Assembly: GCF_000427885.1 (NCBI RefSeq)
Contig: NZ_ATYW01000003.1
Span: 368,159 to 432,158, forward strand
Direction: 5' to 3'
From: Glycomyces tenuis DSM 44171
GTDB lineage: Bacteria > Actinomycetota > Actinomycetes > Mycobacteriales > Micromonosporaceae
DNA length: 64,000 bases
Shown one piece after another: positions 9,219 through 20,064 of this stretch. Below the pieces are notes generated by a model. It did no database searches and had not been told where the DNA came from. It saw only the letters and a program-made list of their open reading frames with translations. Numbering within the stretch: the stretch's first letter is position 1; every line of letters starts with the position of its first letter. Both the position numbers and the translations under genes were made by a program.

Positions 9219-10337
9219 ATGTCCGAATCTGCCATGCGCCCACCCGTCTCCCACCACCACCCGAACCGGAGTGAACGCTGTACTCAGCCGGGGTGGCGCG
9301 GCCTCATCGAGGAATTCCGAGACCGGCTTCCGGTCACCGACGCCACCCCCGTGGTGACGCTCCAAGAGGGCGGGACGCCGCTGCTGCCCGCGCCGGTCCT
9401 GTCCGAGAAGACCGGCTGCGACGTCTACCTCAAGATCGAAGGGCTCAACCCGACCGGCTCGTTCAAGGACCGCGGCATGACCATGGCCGTCTCCAAGGCC
9501 GTCGAGGAGGGCTCGAAGGCCGTCATCTGCGCCTCCACCGGCAACACCTCGGCCTCGGCCGCCGCCTACGCCGCCCGCGCGGGCATCACCTGCGCCGTGC
9601 TCGTCCCGGCCGGGAAGATCGCCCTCGGCAAGCTCGCCCAGGCCCTCGTCCACGGCGCGAAGCTGCTCCAGCTCGACGGGAACTTCGACGACTGCCTGGC
9701 CGTCGCCGACAAGCTCTCGCAGGACTACCCGGTCACCCTGGTCAACCACCTCAACCGCAACCGGATCCTCGGGCAGAAGACCGCGGCGTACGAGATCGTC
9801 CAGGTCCTCGGCGACGCCCCCGACGTCCACTGCCTGCCGGTCGGCAACGCGGGGAACATCACCGCCTATTGGCTGGGGTACAACGAGGACTTCGCCGACG
9901 GCGCGGCCACCAGGCGGCCCCGGATGCTCGGCGTCCAGGCCGCCGGGGCGGCCCCGATCGTGAACGGCCGGGTCGTGGAGCACCCGCAGACCATCGCCAC
10001 CGCCATCCGCATCGGCAACCCCGCCTCGTGGGCCAAGGCCCTCGACGCGGAGAAGGAGTCGGGCGGGAAGATCATCGCCGCCACCGACCGCGAGATCCAC
10101 GCCGCCTACATGCTGCTGGCCCGCTCGGAGGGCGTCTTCGTCGAACTCGCCAGCGCCGCCTCGGTGGCCGGGCTGCTCAAGCAGGCCGAAGCCGGTTGGC
10201 TCGACAGAGGACAGACGGTGGTGTGCACGGTGACCGGCAACGGGCTCAAGGACCCCGACTGGGCCGTCTCCACCGCGCCCCAGCCGCAGACGGTGCCCGT
10301 CGACGTCGTGCAGACCGCCACCGCTTTGGGCCTCTGA
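9219..10337 (+). CDS. thrC: Threonine synthase with an inserted N-terminal segment
   Basis: A 372-residue PLP enzyme converting O-phosphohomoserine to threonine. The core is ordinary: [28 protein letters not shown], the PLP lysine in [44 protein letters not shown]. The ATG at 9219 follows AAGGA and lies 7 bp after hom. Residues about 7-22 ([15 protein letters not shown]) are foreign to the family and are encoded by a repeat also found in recG. Without it the protein would begin near WRGLIEEF, the usual N-terminus. thrB overlaps its stop (TGATG). Confidence 0.96.
   Translation: MSESAMRPPVSHHHPNRSERCTQPGWRGLIEEFRDRLPVTDATPVVTLQEGGTPLLPAPVLSEKTGCDVYLKIEGLNPTGSFKDRGMTMAVSKAVEEGSKAVICASTGNTSASAAAYAARAGITCAVLVPAGKIALGKLAQALVHGAKLLQLDGNFDDCLAVADKLSQDYPVTLVNHLNRNRILGQKTAAYEIVQVLGDAPDVHCLPVGNAGNITAYWLGYNEDFADGAATRRPRMLGVQAAGAAPIVNGRVVEHPQTIATAIRIGNPASWAKALDAEKESGGKIIAATDREIHAAYMLLARSEGVFVELASAASVAGLLKQAEAGWLDRGQTVVCTVTGNGLKDPDWAVSTAPQPQTVPVDVVQTATALGL
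9236..9285 (+). repeat. In-frame coding repeat, copy 1 (in thrC)
   Basis: These 50 nt match recG 49873-49922 at about 45 of 50 positions and are read in the same frame, giving [10 protein letters not shown]-x-SE-x-C in both proteins. Neither host family normally has the segment at this site. A shorter related core (about 22 nt) occurs in the intergenic foldback element at 28657-28680. Confidence 0.75.
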
Positions 10338-11248
10338 TGACGACGGGTTCGGCCACCGTGCGGGTCCCGGCGACCTCCGCCAACCTCGGGCCGGGCTTCG
10401 ACTCGCTCGGTCTCGCACTGGGTCTGTTCGACGAGGTGACCGCCACGGCGCTCGAAGGCGCGAGCGGCGGCGTCACGGTCGAAGTGGAGGGTGAGGGCGC
10501 CGGCACCGTCGCCTCCGACGAGCGCCACCTCGTCGCCGCCGCCATGCTGCGCGCCTTCGACGCCATCGGCGTCCAGGCGCCGGAGTTGAAGCTCAAGTGC
10601 CGCAACAAGATTCCGCACGCACGCGGCCTCGGCTCCTCCTCGGCGGCGATCGTCGCCGGGATCATGCTCGCCGACGCGCTGGCCGGCGGCGGCATGAGCC
10701 GCGCCGAGCAGCTCGCGCTGGCCGGTGAGATCGAAGGCCATCCGGACAATGTGGCGCCGTGCCTCCTGGGCGGCTTCACCATCGCCTACACCACTGAGGA
10801 CGGATCTCGGGCGGTCAGCCTCGAGCCCTCCCCGCGCGTGCACCCGTGGGTGTTCGTGCCCGAGAGCAAAGGCCTGACGGCGGCCGCCCGCGCGGCGCTG
10901 CCCGAGCGCGTCCCGTACGCCGACGCCGTCTTCAACCTCTCGCGGGCCGCGCTCCTGGTCGACGCCATCACCCGCAAGCCCTCGCGGCTGCTCGACGCCA
11001 CCGGTGACCGGCTTCACCAGTCGCGGCGGGCGGAGGGAATGCCGGAGAGCGCGCGATTGTTGGAACAGTTGCGTGCCGCCGGTGTGGCGGCCGCGATCTC
11101 AGGCGCGGGACCGACCGTCATCGCGCTGAGCGTGGACGGCGGGCCGAATTCCGAAGGCCTGTCCGCTTTCGCGCCGGCGGGGTTCGAGGTCATGCGCCTG
11201 GACGTCGCGGGCGGCGCCGCGGTCGTCGCGAGTCGGGTAGACTCATGA
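10337..11248 (+). CDS. thrB: Homoserine kinase
   Basis: A 303-residue GHMP-family kinase phosphorylating homoserine with ATP, the step before ThrC. Motif 1 is VRVPATSANLGPGFDSLGLAL at the N-terminus, motif 2 is the ATP-binding KIPHARGLGSSSAAIVAG (about residues 90-107), and motif 3 is AAAISGAGPTVIAL near the C-terminus. The ATG overlaps the thrC TGA by one base. It ends the amino-acid cluster; 680 bp without a gene follow before rho. Confidence 0.97.
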   Translation: MTTGSATVRVPATSANLGPGFDSLGLALGLFDEVTATALEGASGGVTVEVEGEGAGTVASDERHLVAAAMLRAFDAIGVQAPELKLKCRNKIPHARGLGSSSAAIVAGIMLADALAGGGMSRAEQLALAGEIEGHPDNVAPCLLGGFTIAYTTEDGSRAVSLEPSPRVHPWVFVPESKGLTAAARAALPERVPYADAVFNLSRAALLVDAITRKPSRLLDATGDRLHQSRRAEGMPESARLLEQLRAAGVAAAISGAGPTVIALSVDGGPNSEGLSAFAPAGFEVMRLDVAGGAAVVASRVDS

Positions 11249-11927
11249 CTCGCGAACATCACGGACGGGGCCGGTCGACGGCTCCGCGAACCGTCACGGC
11301 GAAGCTTGAGAGCCGCGCGTCGGCACCCTCAAGTGAGCGGACGAACAGCTCCTCAGGAGGCGCTCAGCTCGGAAAACGAGTGATCCTCGGGTCTGTTGGT
11401 GGCGGTGGGCCGGGTGCGCTACTATTCCTCGTAGACGACCACCCGGTGTCGTGACTGCTTGAAGCCTTGATTATGCTTGTAGTCACAACAGCTGCGGCGC
11501 ATCCAGCGCACGCCTGATCTCTTGTTTGGGTCATCACCCTCAATCATGGATTTGTGACTTTGCATAGCTCTAGCGTGACATGGCACAGTTCCGACTTCGC
11601 ATCCGTGGAGTCCCACGTGTGGCGCTGGGGCCTCGGCTCCGGCGAGGATCGCAATCACGTATCGCACCGTGCGCGTCGATCATCTATCGCGGGCCGTCGA
11701 GTCGCAGGCCCAGAGGCACCGCCTCATTCGGGACCGTCTGCTCAGCGGACTGCCCCAGGGTGTACCCAGGACCAGCTGTTGCACCACATCCACCGCGACC
11801 ATTCGACTAGCGCGCGGTGGACGACGCGATGGCGGGACGCAAACCAGAACATCGGCATTGCGGCTATTTGAAAGACGCGGAAACTTCTCGAATTCGATTC
11901 GAAGTGCTCCGCCAGGGAAGGAATCCA
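11249..11927. other. Gene-free region upstream of rho (about 680 bp)
   Basis: No protein-like frame is supported; the short open frames have low-complexity or shadow composition. The first part holds a hairpin (GACGG/CCGTC, 11276-11294) and one copy of the GAAGCTTGAGA-loop stem-loop (11297-11315). The stretch 11420-11600 is clearly less GC-rich than the surroundings (for example 11455-11480 and 11520-11580) and is the likely promoter and long leader of rho, which is autoregulated through its leader in many bacteria. I cannot place the start point. Confidence 0.5.
11297..11315 (+). repeat. Conserved-loop stem-loop, copy 1
   Basis: Stem CGGC/GCCG closing the 11-nt loop GAAGCTTGAGA. It belongs to the five-member set described at 14299, 28772, 62151 and 62184. 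Confidence 0.5.
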
Positions 11928-13877
<1,950 letters not shown>

Positions 13878-13886
13878 GCCCGGCGG

Positions 13887-13921
13887 CCGTGAGGCCGCTC
13901 CGGCTGAGAGCGGCCTCACGG
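13887..13921 (+). terminator. Hairpin after rho
   Basis: Perfect 14-bp stem (13887-13900 with 13908-13921) around a 7-nt loop, starting 9 nt after the rho stop. No T tract follows. Confidence 0.65.
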
Positions 13922-14065
13922 CTTACCATGGTCAATCGGTGCGCAGGTCGCGCACACGCCAAGCGCCCTGGATTCCGGGGCCCGATGCGGTACCGGTTCA
14001 CGGCCCGCCCCGCGCGAAGCGCGTTGGCAGGGGCCGACCCGGCGACCGAACAGAGAGGGAAACTC

Positions 14066-14290
14066 ATGAAACAGGGCATCCACCCTGAGTACGTGGTCAC
14101 CGAGGTGACCTGCTCCTGCGGGAACAGCTTCACCACCCGCTCGACGGAGACCAGCGGGAAGATCCAGGCGGCGACCTGCAACAAGTGCCACCCGTTCTAC
14201 ACGGGCAAGCAGCGCATCCTCGACACCGGCGGCCGCGTGGCCAAGTTCAAGGCCCGCTACGCCAAGGCCCAGGAGAAGGCCGGCAAGTAA
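14066..14290 (+). CDS. rpmE: 50S ribosomal protein L31 (zinc form)
   Basis: A 74-residue ribosomal protein of the large subunit. It starts [10 protein letters not shown] and has the zinc ligands in VTCSCGNSF and [10 protein letters not shown], so this is the Cys-containing C+ type. GAGAGGGAAA lies just before the ATG. It sits between rho and prfA, the standard actinobacterial place. The C-terminal [14 protein letters not shown] tail is typical. Confidence 0.97.
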   Translation: MKQGIHPEYVVTEVTCSCGNSFTTRSTETSGKIQAATCNKCHPFYTGKQRILDTGGRVAKFKARYAKAQEKAGK

Positions 14291-14298
14291 CTCCGTCC

Positions 14299-14319
14299 AT
14301 GACGAAGCTTGCGAGTCAT
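14299..14319 (+). repeat. Conserved-loop stem-loop, copy 2
   Basis: Perfect stem ATGAC/GTCAT closing the 11-nt loop GAAGCTTGCGA, between rpmE and prfA. The stem differs from the other copies but stays fully paired. Confidence 0.55.
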
Positions 14320-14330
14320 AAATTAGCTCA

Positions 14331-14372
14331 GCGCAGCGCTCCGTGCCTCCGGGCACGGGCGCTGCGCGTTTT
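14331..14372 (+). terminator. Rho-independent terminator after rpmE
   Basis: About 17-bp stem with one mismatch (14331-14347 with 14351-14367) and a 3-nt loop, followed directly by GTTTT. This is the best T-tract terminator in the window; it separates rpmE from prfA. Confidence 0.85.
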
Positions 14373-14414
14373 CCGTCCGCTCCTCCACCGGCTTTCGATC
14401 CGAAGGGACCGCCC

Positions 14415-15503
14415 ATGTCCACCGCCGCCGACAACCGCCTGGCCTCGCTCCTCGCCGAGTACCACGACCTCGAGGCGCAGATGGGCGACCCGGCCCTGCA
14501 CGCCGACCCCGGCCAGGCCCGGCGCGTGGGACGCCGCTACGCCGAACTCGGCCCCATCGCCAAGACCGCCGCCGACATCGCCGCCGCCAAGGACGACCTC
14601 GAGACCGCCGAGGAGCTCGCCGCCGAGGACGCCGACTTCGCCGACGAGGCCGAGCGGTTGCGGAAGGCCATCCCCGAACTCGAGTCCAAGCTCGCCGAGC
14701 TGATGATCCCGCGCGACCCGGACGACTCCAAGGACGTCATCATCGAGATCAAGGCCGGCGCCGGCGGCGAGGAGTCCGGCCTGTTCGCCGGGGACCTCAT
14801 GCGCATGTACCTGCGCTACTTCGAGCGCCGCGGCTGGGCCGTCGAGACGCTGGAGAGCGTGCCCACCGACCTGGGCGGCATCAAGGACTCCTCGATCGCC
14901 GTGCGCACCAAGGGCGCCCCTGAGGGCGGCGACGGCGTGTGGTCCCGCATGAAGTTCGAGGGCGGCGTCCACCGCGTCCAGCGCGTGCCGGTCACCGAGT
15001 CCCAGGGGCGCGTGCACACCTCGGCCGCGGCCGTGGTCGTCATGCCCGAGGCCGAAGAGGTCGACGTCGAACTCAACATGAACGACGTCCGCGTCGACGT
15101 CTACCGCTCCTCGGGGCCCGGCGGGCAGTCGGTCAACACCACCGACTCGGCCGTGCGGCTCACCCACGAGCCCACCGGCATCGTCGTCACCAGCCAGAAC
15201 GAGAAGAGCCAGCTCCAGAACAAGGAGGCCGCGCTGCGCGTCCTGCGCGCCCGCCTGCTCGCCAAGCAGCAGGAGGAGGCCGCCGCCGCCGCGGGGGAGG
15301 CCAGGCGCTCGCAGGTGCGCACCGCCGACCGCTCCGAGCGAATCCGCACCTACAACTTCCCGCAGAACCGGCTCACCGACCACCGGATCGGCTTCACCGC
15401 CTACAACCTCGACCACGTCATGGACGGCGAGCTCGACGAGGTCCTCGACGCCCTCGCCGCCGCCGACCGGGCCGAGCGCATGGCCGGGGGCGATGGACAG
15501 TAA
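14415..15503 (+). CDS. prfA: Peptide chain release factor 1
   Basis: A 362-residue factor that reads UAA/UAG stop codons and triggers peptide release. It has the coiled N-terminal domain, the stop-recognition PVT tripeptide in [14 protein letters not shown], and the catalytic GGQ in [15 protein letters not shown]. The PVT motif points to RF1, not RF2. The ATG at 14415 follows GAAGGGAC. Its 3' end overlaps prmC by 11 bp, linking the factor with the enzyme that methylates its GGQ glutamine. Confidence 0.97.
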   Translation: MSTAADNRLASLLAEYHDLEAQMGDPALHADPGQARRVGRRYAELGPIAKTAADIAAAKDDLETAEELAAEDADFADEAERLRKAIPELESKLAELMIPRDPDDSKDVIIEIKAGAGGEESGLFAGDLMRMYLRYFERRGWAVETLESVPTDLGGIKDSSIAVRTKGAPEGGDGVWSRMKFEGGVHRVQRVPVTESQGRVHTSAAAVVVMPEAEEVDVELNMNDVRVDVYRSSGPGGQSVNTTDSAVRLTHEPTGIVVTSQNEKSQLQNKEAALRVLRARLLAKQQEEAAAAAGEARRSQVRTADRSERIRTYNFPQNRLTDHRIGFTAYNLDHVMDGELDEVLDALAAADRAERMAGGDGQ

Positions 15504-16356
15504 GGACGGGGCCTCGCCCTTCAAAACCTGGCGGGAGTTCATCGCCGAGGCGACGGAGCTGCTGGGCGAGGCGGGTGTGCCTTCACCGCGTGTCGACGCG
15601 GAGCTGCTGGCCGCTCATGTCACCGGGTTGAAGCGCAGCCAACTGCTGACGGCCGGAGCCCCGACCGCTGGGCAGGCGTTCGTCTTCGTCGGGCTTCTCG
15701 AGCGGCGCGGCGCTCGCGAACCGCTCCAGCACCTGACCGGCGCAGCCCCGTTCCGCTACGGCGAGATCGCCGTCGGACCGGGCGTGTTCGTGCCCCGGCC
15801 GGAGACCGAACTGCTCGTCGACTGGGCCCTCGAACACCTCCCGGAAGGCGGCGTCGTCATCGACGCCTGCTCCGGCTCGGGCGCGATCGCCCACGCGATC
15901 GCCACCGAGCGGACCGACGCCCGCGTGTGGGCCGTCGAGGCCGACCCCGACGCCTTCGAGTGGATGGAGTCGAACCTCGAGGGCACCGGAGCGGTGCCGG
16001 TCCTGGCCGACGCCGTCGCGGCGGGCACCCTCGCCGAGCTCGACGGCCTGGTCGACCTCGTCGTCGCCAACCCGCCGTACGTGCCCATGGACATGGAGGT
16101 CGCCCCCGAGGTCGACTTCGACCCCTCGGGCGCGGTCTACGCCGACGAGGCGGGACTGGCGGTCATCCAGCCGCTCGCGCTGCGCGCCGCCCGCTGGCTG
16201 GCGCCCGGCGGCTGGTACGGCTTCGAGCACGACGACACGCACGGCAAGGCCGCGCCCGAGATCCTGCGGGTCTCCGGTTTCACCGAGGTCGCCGACCACC
16301 GGGACCTGGCGGGGCGCTCGCGCTTCGCCACCGGGAGGCTAGGCTTGTCGCCGTGA
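15493..16356 (+). CDS. prmC: Release factor glutamine methyltransferase
   Basis: A 287-residue SAM-dependent enzyme that N5-methylates the GGQ glutamine of release factors. It has an N-terminal helical domain, [30 protein letters not shown] motif [18 protein letters not shown] and the catalytic NPPY in [11 protein letters not shown]. The ATG lies inside the prfA 3' end, and its own stop overlaps the next GTG (GTGA). Confidence 0.95.
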   Translation: MDSKDGASPFKTWREFIAEATELLGEAGVPSPRVDAELLAAHVTGLKRSQLLTAGAPTAGQAFVFVGLLERRGAREPLQHLTGAAPFRYGEIAVGPGVFVPRPETELLVDWALEHLPEGGVVIDACSGSGAIAHAIATERTDARVWAVEADPDAFEWMESNLEGTGAVPVLADAVAAGTLAELDGLVDLVVANPPYVPMDMEVAPEVDFDPSGAVYADEAGLAVIQPLALRAARWLAPGGWYGFEHDDTHGKAAPEILRVSGFTEVADHRDLAGRSRFATGRLGLSP

Positions 16357-17066
16357 GGCTGTTCAACTGCAGGAAGATCAAAGACCGCGCCACCGGGCTC
16401 AAGTCCGCCGCGCGGGCCGTCGGCGGCGGCAAGCTCGTCGTGATCCCGACCGACACGGTCTACGGGATCGGATGCGACGCCTTCTCCCACGCCGCCGTGC
16501 GCGCGCTCCTCGCCGCGAAGGGCCGCGGCAGGGACATGGCCCCGCCGGTGCTCATCGGCTCCAAACGCGCCCTCGACGGGATCGCTTCCGACGTCTCGGC
16601 CTCGGCCAAGGAGCTCATCGAGGCGTTCTGGCCCGGCCCGCTCACCGTCGTCGTGCCCTACACCCCGAGCCTGACCTGGGACCTCGGCGACACCGACGGC
16701 ACCGTCGCGGTGCGGATGCCGCTGCACCCGCTCGCGCTGGAGCTGCTCAAGGAGACCGGCCCGATGGCCGTCTCCTCGGCCAACAAGACCGGGCAGCCGC
16801 CCGCCGAGACCGCCGCCGACGCGAAGGCGCAGCTCGGCGCCGACGTCGCGGTCTACCTCGAGGCCGGAGCCTCGGAAGACAACCTCCCGTCGACCATCGT
16901 CGACTGCGTCGCCGACCCGCCGCAGGTCCTGCGCGAGGGCGCGCTGACCGTCGAGCAGATCCGCAAGATCGTGCCCGAGGTGCTCGACGCCGACGGCTAC
17001 GGCCCCGGCGAGCGCCCCGAAGACCGGGAGACCGAGGACGAACTCGCTGAGGAAAGCTCGGAATGA
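16353..17066 (+). CDS. tsaC: L-threonylcarbamoyladenylate synthase (YrdC/Sua5 domain)
   Basis: A 237-residue protein that makes threonylcarbamoyl-AMP from Thr, bicarbonate and ATP for t6A modification of tRNA. Family signatures: [58 protein letters not shown] and [16 protein letters not shown]. It is a single YrdC domain without the C-terminal Sua5 extension; instead it ends in an acidic tail ([17 protein letters not shown]). The GTG start overlaps the prmC stop. Confidence 0.92.
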   Translation: MRLFNCRKIKDRATGLKSAARAVGGGKLVVIPTDTVYGIGCDAFSHAAVRALLAAKGRGRDMAPPVLIGSKRALDGIASDVSASAKELIEAFWPGPLTVVVPYTPSLTWDLGDTDGTVAVRMPLHPLALELLKETGPMAVSSANKTGQPPAETAADAKAQLGADVAVYLEAGASEDNLPSTIVDCVADPPQVLREGALTVEQIRKIVPEVLDADGYGPGERPEDRETEDELAEESSE

Positions 17067-17629
17067 GCGCCGCGCCCTTCACGATCCTCCACGTGTGCAC
17101 CGGCAACATCTGCCGCTCGCCGATGTCCGAGCGCATCCTCGACGGGCTCACCGGCGACGACGTGCTCAACCACGGCGCGGGCATCTCCAGCTACCACGAG
17201 GGCGACCCGATGGAGGCCGATGCCGCGCACGAGCTGGAGGAGCGGGGCTTCGAGCCCGGAGGGCACCGCGCCCGCCACATCGACCGCGCCCACGTCGAGA
17301 GCTCGGACCTGATCCTGGTGGCCACCGCCGTGCACCGCGAGTACATCGCCGAGCGCTTCCCCGAAGCCGAGGACCGGACCTTCCTGGTCCGCCAGTTCGG
17401 GCGCATCGTCGGCGACATCCTCGAGCGAGGCGCCGCCGAGCTGCCCGACGGCGACGCCGCCGCCAGAGGCAGGGCCCTGGTGGCGCTGGCCTCCAAGCGC
17501 CGCGGCGACCACCCCGAGGACGAGCTGTCCGACCCGTGGGGGCTGAGCCGCGCCGTCTACTCCCAGATCGCCGACCAGCTCGAGGACGCGCTCGAACCGG
17601 TCGCCGACGCGCTGGAAGGCGACTCGTGA
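17063..17629 (+). CDS. Low-molecular-weight protein-tyrosine phosphatase
   Basis: A 188-residue cytoplasmic phosphatase. The P-loop C-x5-R is VCTGNICRSPM at residues 11-21, and the general-acid Asp is in ELSDPWGLS near the C-terminus. It dephosphorylates protein tyrosines or arginines. It is coupled to the threonylcarbamoyl-AMP synthase upstream (ATGA overlap) and to the small membrane protein downstream (GTGA). No tyrosine-kinase gene is adjacent; the only BY-kinase-like domain in the window (39467-41167) looks catalytically dead. Confidence 0.9.
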   Translation: MSAAPFTILHVCTGNICRSPMSERILDGLTGDDVLNHGAGISSYHEGDPMEADAAHELEERGFEPGGHRARHIDRAHVESSDLILVATAVHREYIAERFPEAEDRTFLVRQFGRIVGDILERGAAELPDGDAAARGRALVALASKRRGDHPEDELSDPWGLSRAVYSQIADQLEDALEPVADALEGDS

Positions 17630-18027
17630 AGGCCGCGCGGGGCTTCTTGAAGCCGTGCTCGGCAGTGGCGGGGATCGCGGTGGTCCTCGCCGCGCTCATC
17701 GGCCTCGTCGTCGACGGCGCGGGCGCCGCGGCGGGCGCGGCGGGCGGTGTCGCGCTCGCCTCCCTCGGCTTCGCCGCCTCCGTCTGGGCGGTCGCAGGAG
17801 CTGAAAAGATTGACCTACGTCTCACTCTTCCCGTGGCCTTGCTCACGTATGCGGCGAAACTCGGGGTGTTCGGGGCGGCACTGTGGGCGGTCGAGTCCAG
17901 TGGCTGGGACGTGTTGTGGCCGATGGCGCTCGGCATCATCGGCGGGGCCCTGGCCTGGCTCACGACCCAGGGAATCTGGCTGTTCAATGCGAAAATCCCC
18001 TATATCGAACTCGACGAGCGGGCCTGA
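17626..18027 (+). CDS. Small membrane protein before the ATP synthase operon
   Basis: A 133-residue protein with about four hydrophobic segments (AGIAVVLAALIGLVV, AAGAAGGVALASLGFAASVWAV, LPVALLTYAAKLGVFGAALW, VLWPMALGIIGGALAWLTT) and a short C-terminal tail IPYIELDERA. Position and pattern match the AtpI/ATP synthase I-like protein often found here in actinobacteria. The GTG start overlaps the phosphatase stop. A role in assembly of the ATP synthase rotor is possible but inferred from position only. Confidence 0.7.
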   Translation: MKAARGFLKPCSAVAGIAVVLAALIGLVVDGAGAAAGAAGGVALASLGFAASVWAVAGAEKIDLRLTLPVALLTYAAKLGVFGAALWAVESSGWDVLWPMALGIIGGALAWLTTQGIWLFNAKIPYIELDERA

Positions 18028-18122
18028 GCGCCTCGCCGCGATCGTTTCATTGGGGTTGACAAACGCGCACCACCAGCGCTCACCTGGGACAGCCCGGCGC
18101 TCGTTTGCCACGCACGTCCTGT

Positions 18123-18128
18123 TAGAGT
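18123..18128 (+). promoter_or_regulatory. Candidate -10 element of the atp operon
   Basis: TAGAGT lies 10 nt before the first atp start codon (18139), which would give a nearly leaderless transcript. A TTGACA at 18056-18061 is too far away to pair with it and has no good -10 of its own. Weak inference. Confidence 0.3.
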
Positions 18129-18138
18129 TCATCCCGAC

Positions 18139-18360
18139 ATGGCCGACAGGAAATCCCCCGATGACAAGCCACAGCCCGACGGTTCGGAAATGGGCTGGCG
18201 CGCTCTGGGATATCTCTTGTCCGGCATCATCTTCTGGGGTGGTGTCGGCTATCTCGTCGACCTGTGGCTCGGACTGCCCAAAGTCGGGCTCCTGGTAGGG
18301 ATGCTTGTCGGTGCTGCAGCGGGTATGTACCTGCTGATCAAGCAGATGTCAAAGTTATGA
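18139..18360 (+). CDS. atpI: AtpZ/AtpI family protein
   Basis: A 73-residue protein with a hydrophilic N-terminus (MADRKSPDDKPQPDGSEM) and two membrane helices (LGYLLSGIIFWGGVGYLVDLWLG and VGLLVGMLVGAAAGMYLLI). The GxxxD spacing in the hairpin is typical of AtpZ/AtpI, the small protein that helps assemble the c-ring or conduct divalent ions. It is the first gene of the ATP synthase set. Confidence 0.88.
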   Translation: MADRKSPDDKPQPDGSEMGWRALGYLLSGIIFWGGVGYLVDLWLGLPKVGLLVGMLVGAAAGMYLLIKQMSKL

Positions 18361-18387
18361 CCGACACTGACTGAGAGGCGTGACTCG

Positions 18388-19197
18388 GTGACCGACTCAG
18401 CCAAGGTGCTGGCCGAAGAACTGCACTTCCCGCCCGGGACCGACAGCTTCAATTTCCGGGACTGGTTCCCGGGATTGAGCGATACGGCGCTGGCCAACGT
18501 GTTCACGACCATCACCTTCGCGGTGTGGCTGACCGTCGCCATCCTCATCGTGTTCTTCCTGTGGGCCTACCGCAAGCCCCAGATCGTCCCCACAAAGCGG
18601 CAGTGGCTCGCCGAGTCGGCGTACGGATTCGTGCGCGACACGGTCTCCGTCGAGGTCCTCGGCAAGAAGGAGGGCGTGCGTTTCGCCCCCTATCTGACCT
18701 GCCTGTTCCTGTTCGTCGTGCTGATGAACTTCTGGGCGATCGTGCCCTTCGTGCAGATCTCCCCGAACTCCCACATCGCCTTCCCGGCCACGCTCGGCAT
18801 CCTGTCCTGGGTGATCTACAACTACGTCGGCATCAGGAAGCACGGCTTCCTCGGCTACCTGAAGATGACCTGCGTGCCGCCGGGCGCCCCGGTCTTCATC
18901 TACCCCCTGCTGATCCCGATCGAGTTCCTGCAGAACCTCATCCTGCGGCCGGTCACCCTCGCGCTGCGACTGTTCGCCAACATGTTCGCCGGCCACCTGA
19001 TCCTCCTGGTCTTCATCCTCGGCGGCTTCACGCTGCTCCAGTCGGACAACCTCTTCATCCAGGGCGTCTCGGTCGTCTCGTGGGCCTTCGGGATCGCGAT
19101 GACCTTCTTCGAGCTCATCGTCATCCTCTTGCAGGCCTATGTCTTCACCCTGCTGACGACCCTCTACATCCAGGGATCCCTCGCGGACGAACACTGA
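18388..19197 (+). CDS. atpB: ATP synthase Fo subunit a
   Basis: A 269-residue membrane subunit forming the proton half-channels. Five to six helices are visible. The essential Arg lies in LRPVTLALRLFANMFAGHLIL (about residues 192-212), with the conserved QAYVFTLLTTLYI in the last helix. The GTG start follows GAGAGGCG. The rest of the Fo and F1 genes follow in the order E-F-H-A-G-D. Confidence 0.97.
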   Translation: MTDSAKVLAEELHFPPGTDSFNFRDWFPGLSDTALANVFTTITFAVWLTVAILIVFFLWAYRKPQIVPTKRQWLAESAYGFVRDTVSVEVLGKKEGVRFAPYLTCLFLFVVLMNFWAIVPFVQISPNSHIAFPATLGILSWVIYNYVGIRKHGFLGYLKMTCVPPGAPVFIYPLLIPIEFLQNLILRPVTLALRLFANMFAGHLILLVFILGGFTLLQSDNLFIQGVSVVSWAFGIAMTFFELIVILLQAYVFTLLTTLYIQGSLADEH

Positions 19198-19287
19198 GTT
19201 CGCTCTCGCCCCCACCATTCAGATTTCGAATTGAACAAATCGTGCGCGTGACGGACACGCCACGCTGACACCTAGGAGAAAAACGCC

Positions 19288-19497
19288 ATGGAAGGCAGCC
19301 TCAACGTCATCGGTTACGGCCTCGCCGCTATCGGTCCGGGCATCGGTGTTGCCCTCGTCTTCGCCGCGTGGATCACCGCCACCGCCCGCCAGCCCGAGTC
19401 CGCGGGTATCACCCGCCCGATGCTGTTCATGGGCTTCGCGCTGGTCGAGGTTCTGGCCCTGTTCGGCCTGGTCCTCGCCTTCGTCTTGCCCGTATAG
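19288..19497 (+). CDS. atpE: ATP synthase Fo subunit c
   Basis: A 69-residue hairpin proteolipid of the rotor ring. Helix 1 has the GPGIGVALVF glycine pattern, the loop has ARQPE, and helix 2 has the ion-binding Glu in GFALVEVLALFGLVLAFV. The pattern is that of a proton-coupled ring; the sodium-binding residues are absent. TAGGAGAAA precedes the ATG, a strong site fitting the high copy number of subunit c. Confidence 0.97.
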   Translation: MEGSLNVIGYGLAAIGPGIGVALVFAAWITATARQPESAGITRPMLFMGFALVEVLALFGLVLAFVLPV

Positions 19498-19518
19498 CCG
19501 AACGTTAACGGAGCGATC

Positions 19519-20064
19519 ATGATTCACGCCGCCGAAGGAGGGGCCGGGATCCTCATCCCGGTCTGGCAAGAGATCGTCGTAGGGGCGATCGCCTTCGGTC
19601 TGCTGTGCTTCGTGCTCATGAAGTTCGTCTTCCCCCGCATGGAGAAGACCTTCGAGGCACGAGTCGACGCGATCGAAGGAGGCATCGAGCGCGCTGAGAA
19701 GGCCCAGGAAGAGGCCAATCAGACGCTCGAGGAATACCGCCGCAAGCTCGCCGGAGCCCAGGAAGAGGCCGCCGCCATCCGCGACGAGGCCCGGGCCGAC
19801 GCGGTCGCGGCCAAGGAGGAGATCCTCGTCTCCGCCCGCGAGGAGGCCAACCGCATCATCGCGGCCGGTCACGCCAACGTCGAGGCCTCGAGGCAGCAGC
19901 TCGTCCGCGAGCTGCGCAGCGAGGTCGGCAACCTGGCGGTCGACCTGGCCGGGAAGATCATCGGTCAGCGCCTGGCCGGTGAGACCGCCACCGAGCAGAC
20001 CGTCGACCGGTTCCTCGCCGAGCTGAACGACGACACCGCCAGCGAAGCGAGCGGAGCACGCTGA
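19519..20064 (+). CDS. atpF: ATP synthase Fo subunit b
   Basis: A 181-residue peripheral-stalk subunit: one membrane helix (about 14-33) and a long Ala/Glu-rich helix (EEANQTLEEYRRKLAGAQEEAAAIRDEARADA). It is a separate b subunit, not the b-delta fusion seen in mycobacteria. It ends in an ATGA-type overlap with atpH. Confidence 0.96.
   Translation: MIHAAEGGAGILIPVWQEIVVGAIAFGLLCFVLMKFVFPRMEKTFEARVDAIEGGIERAEKAQEEANQTLEEYRRKLAGAQEEAAAIRDEARADAVAAKEEILVSAREEANRIIAAGHANVEASRQQLVRELRSEVGNLAVDLAGKIIGQRLAGETATEQTVDRFLAELNDDTASEASGAR

Noticed and set aside
11420-11900. Short open frames in the rho leader as small genes or a tRNA
   Set aside because: None has a ribosome site plus protein-like composition, and no cloverleaf with a GGTTCGA-type T arm is visible.
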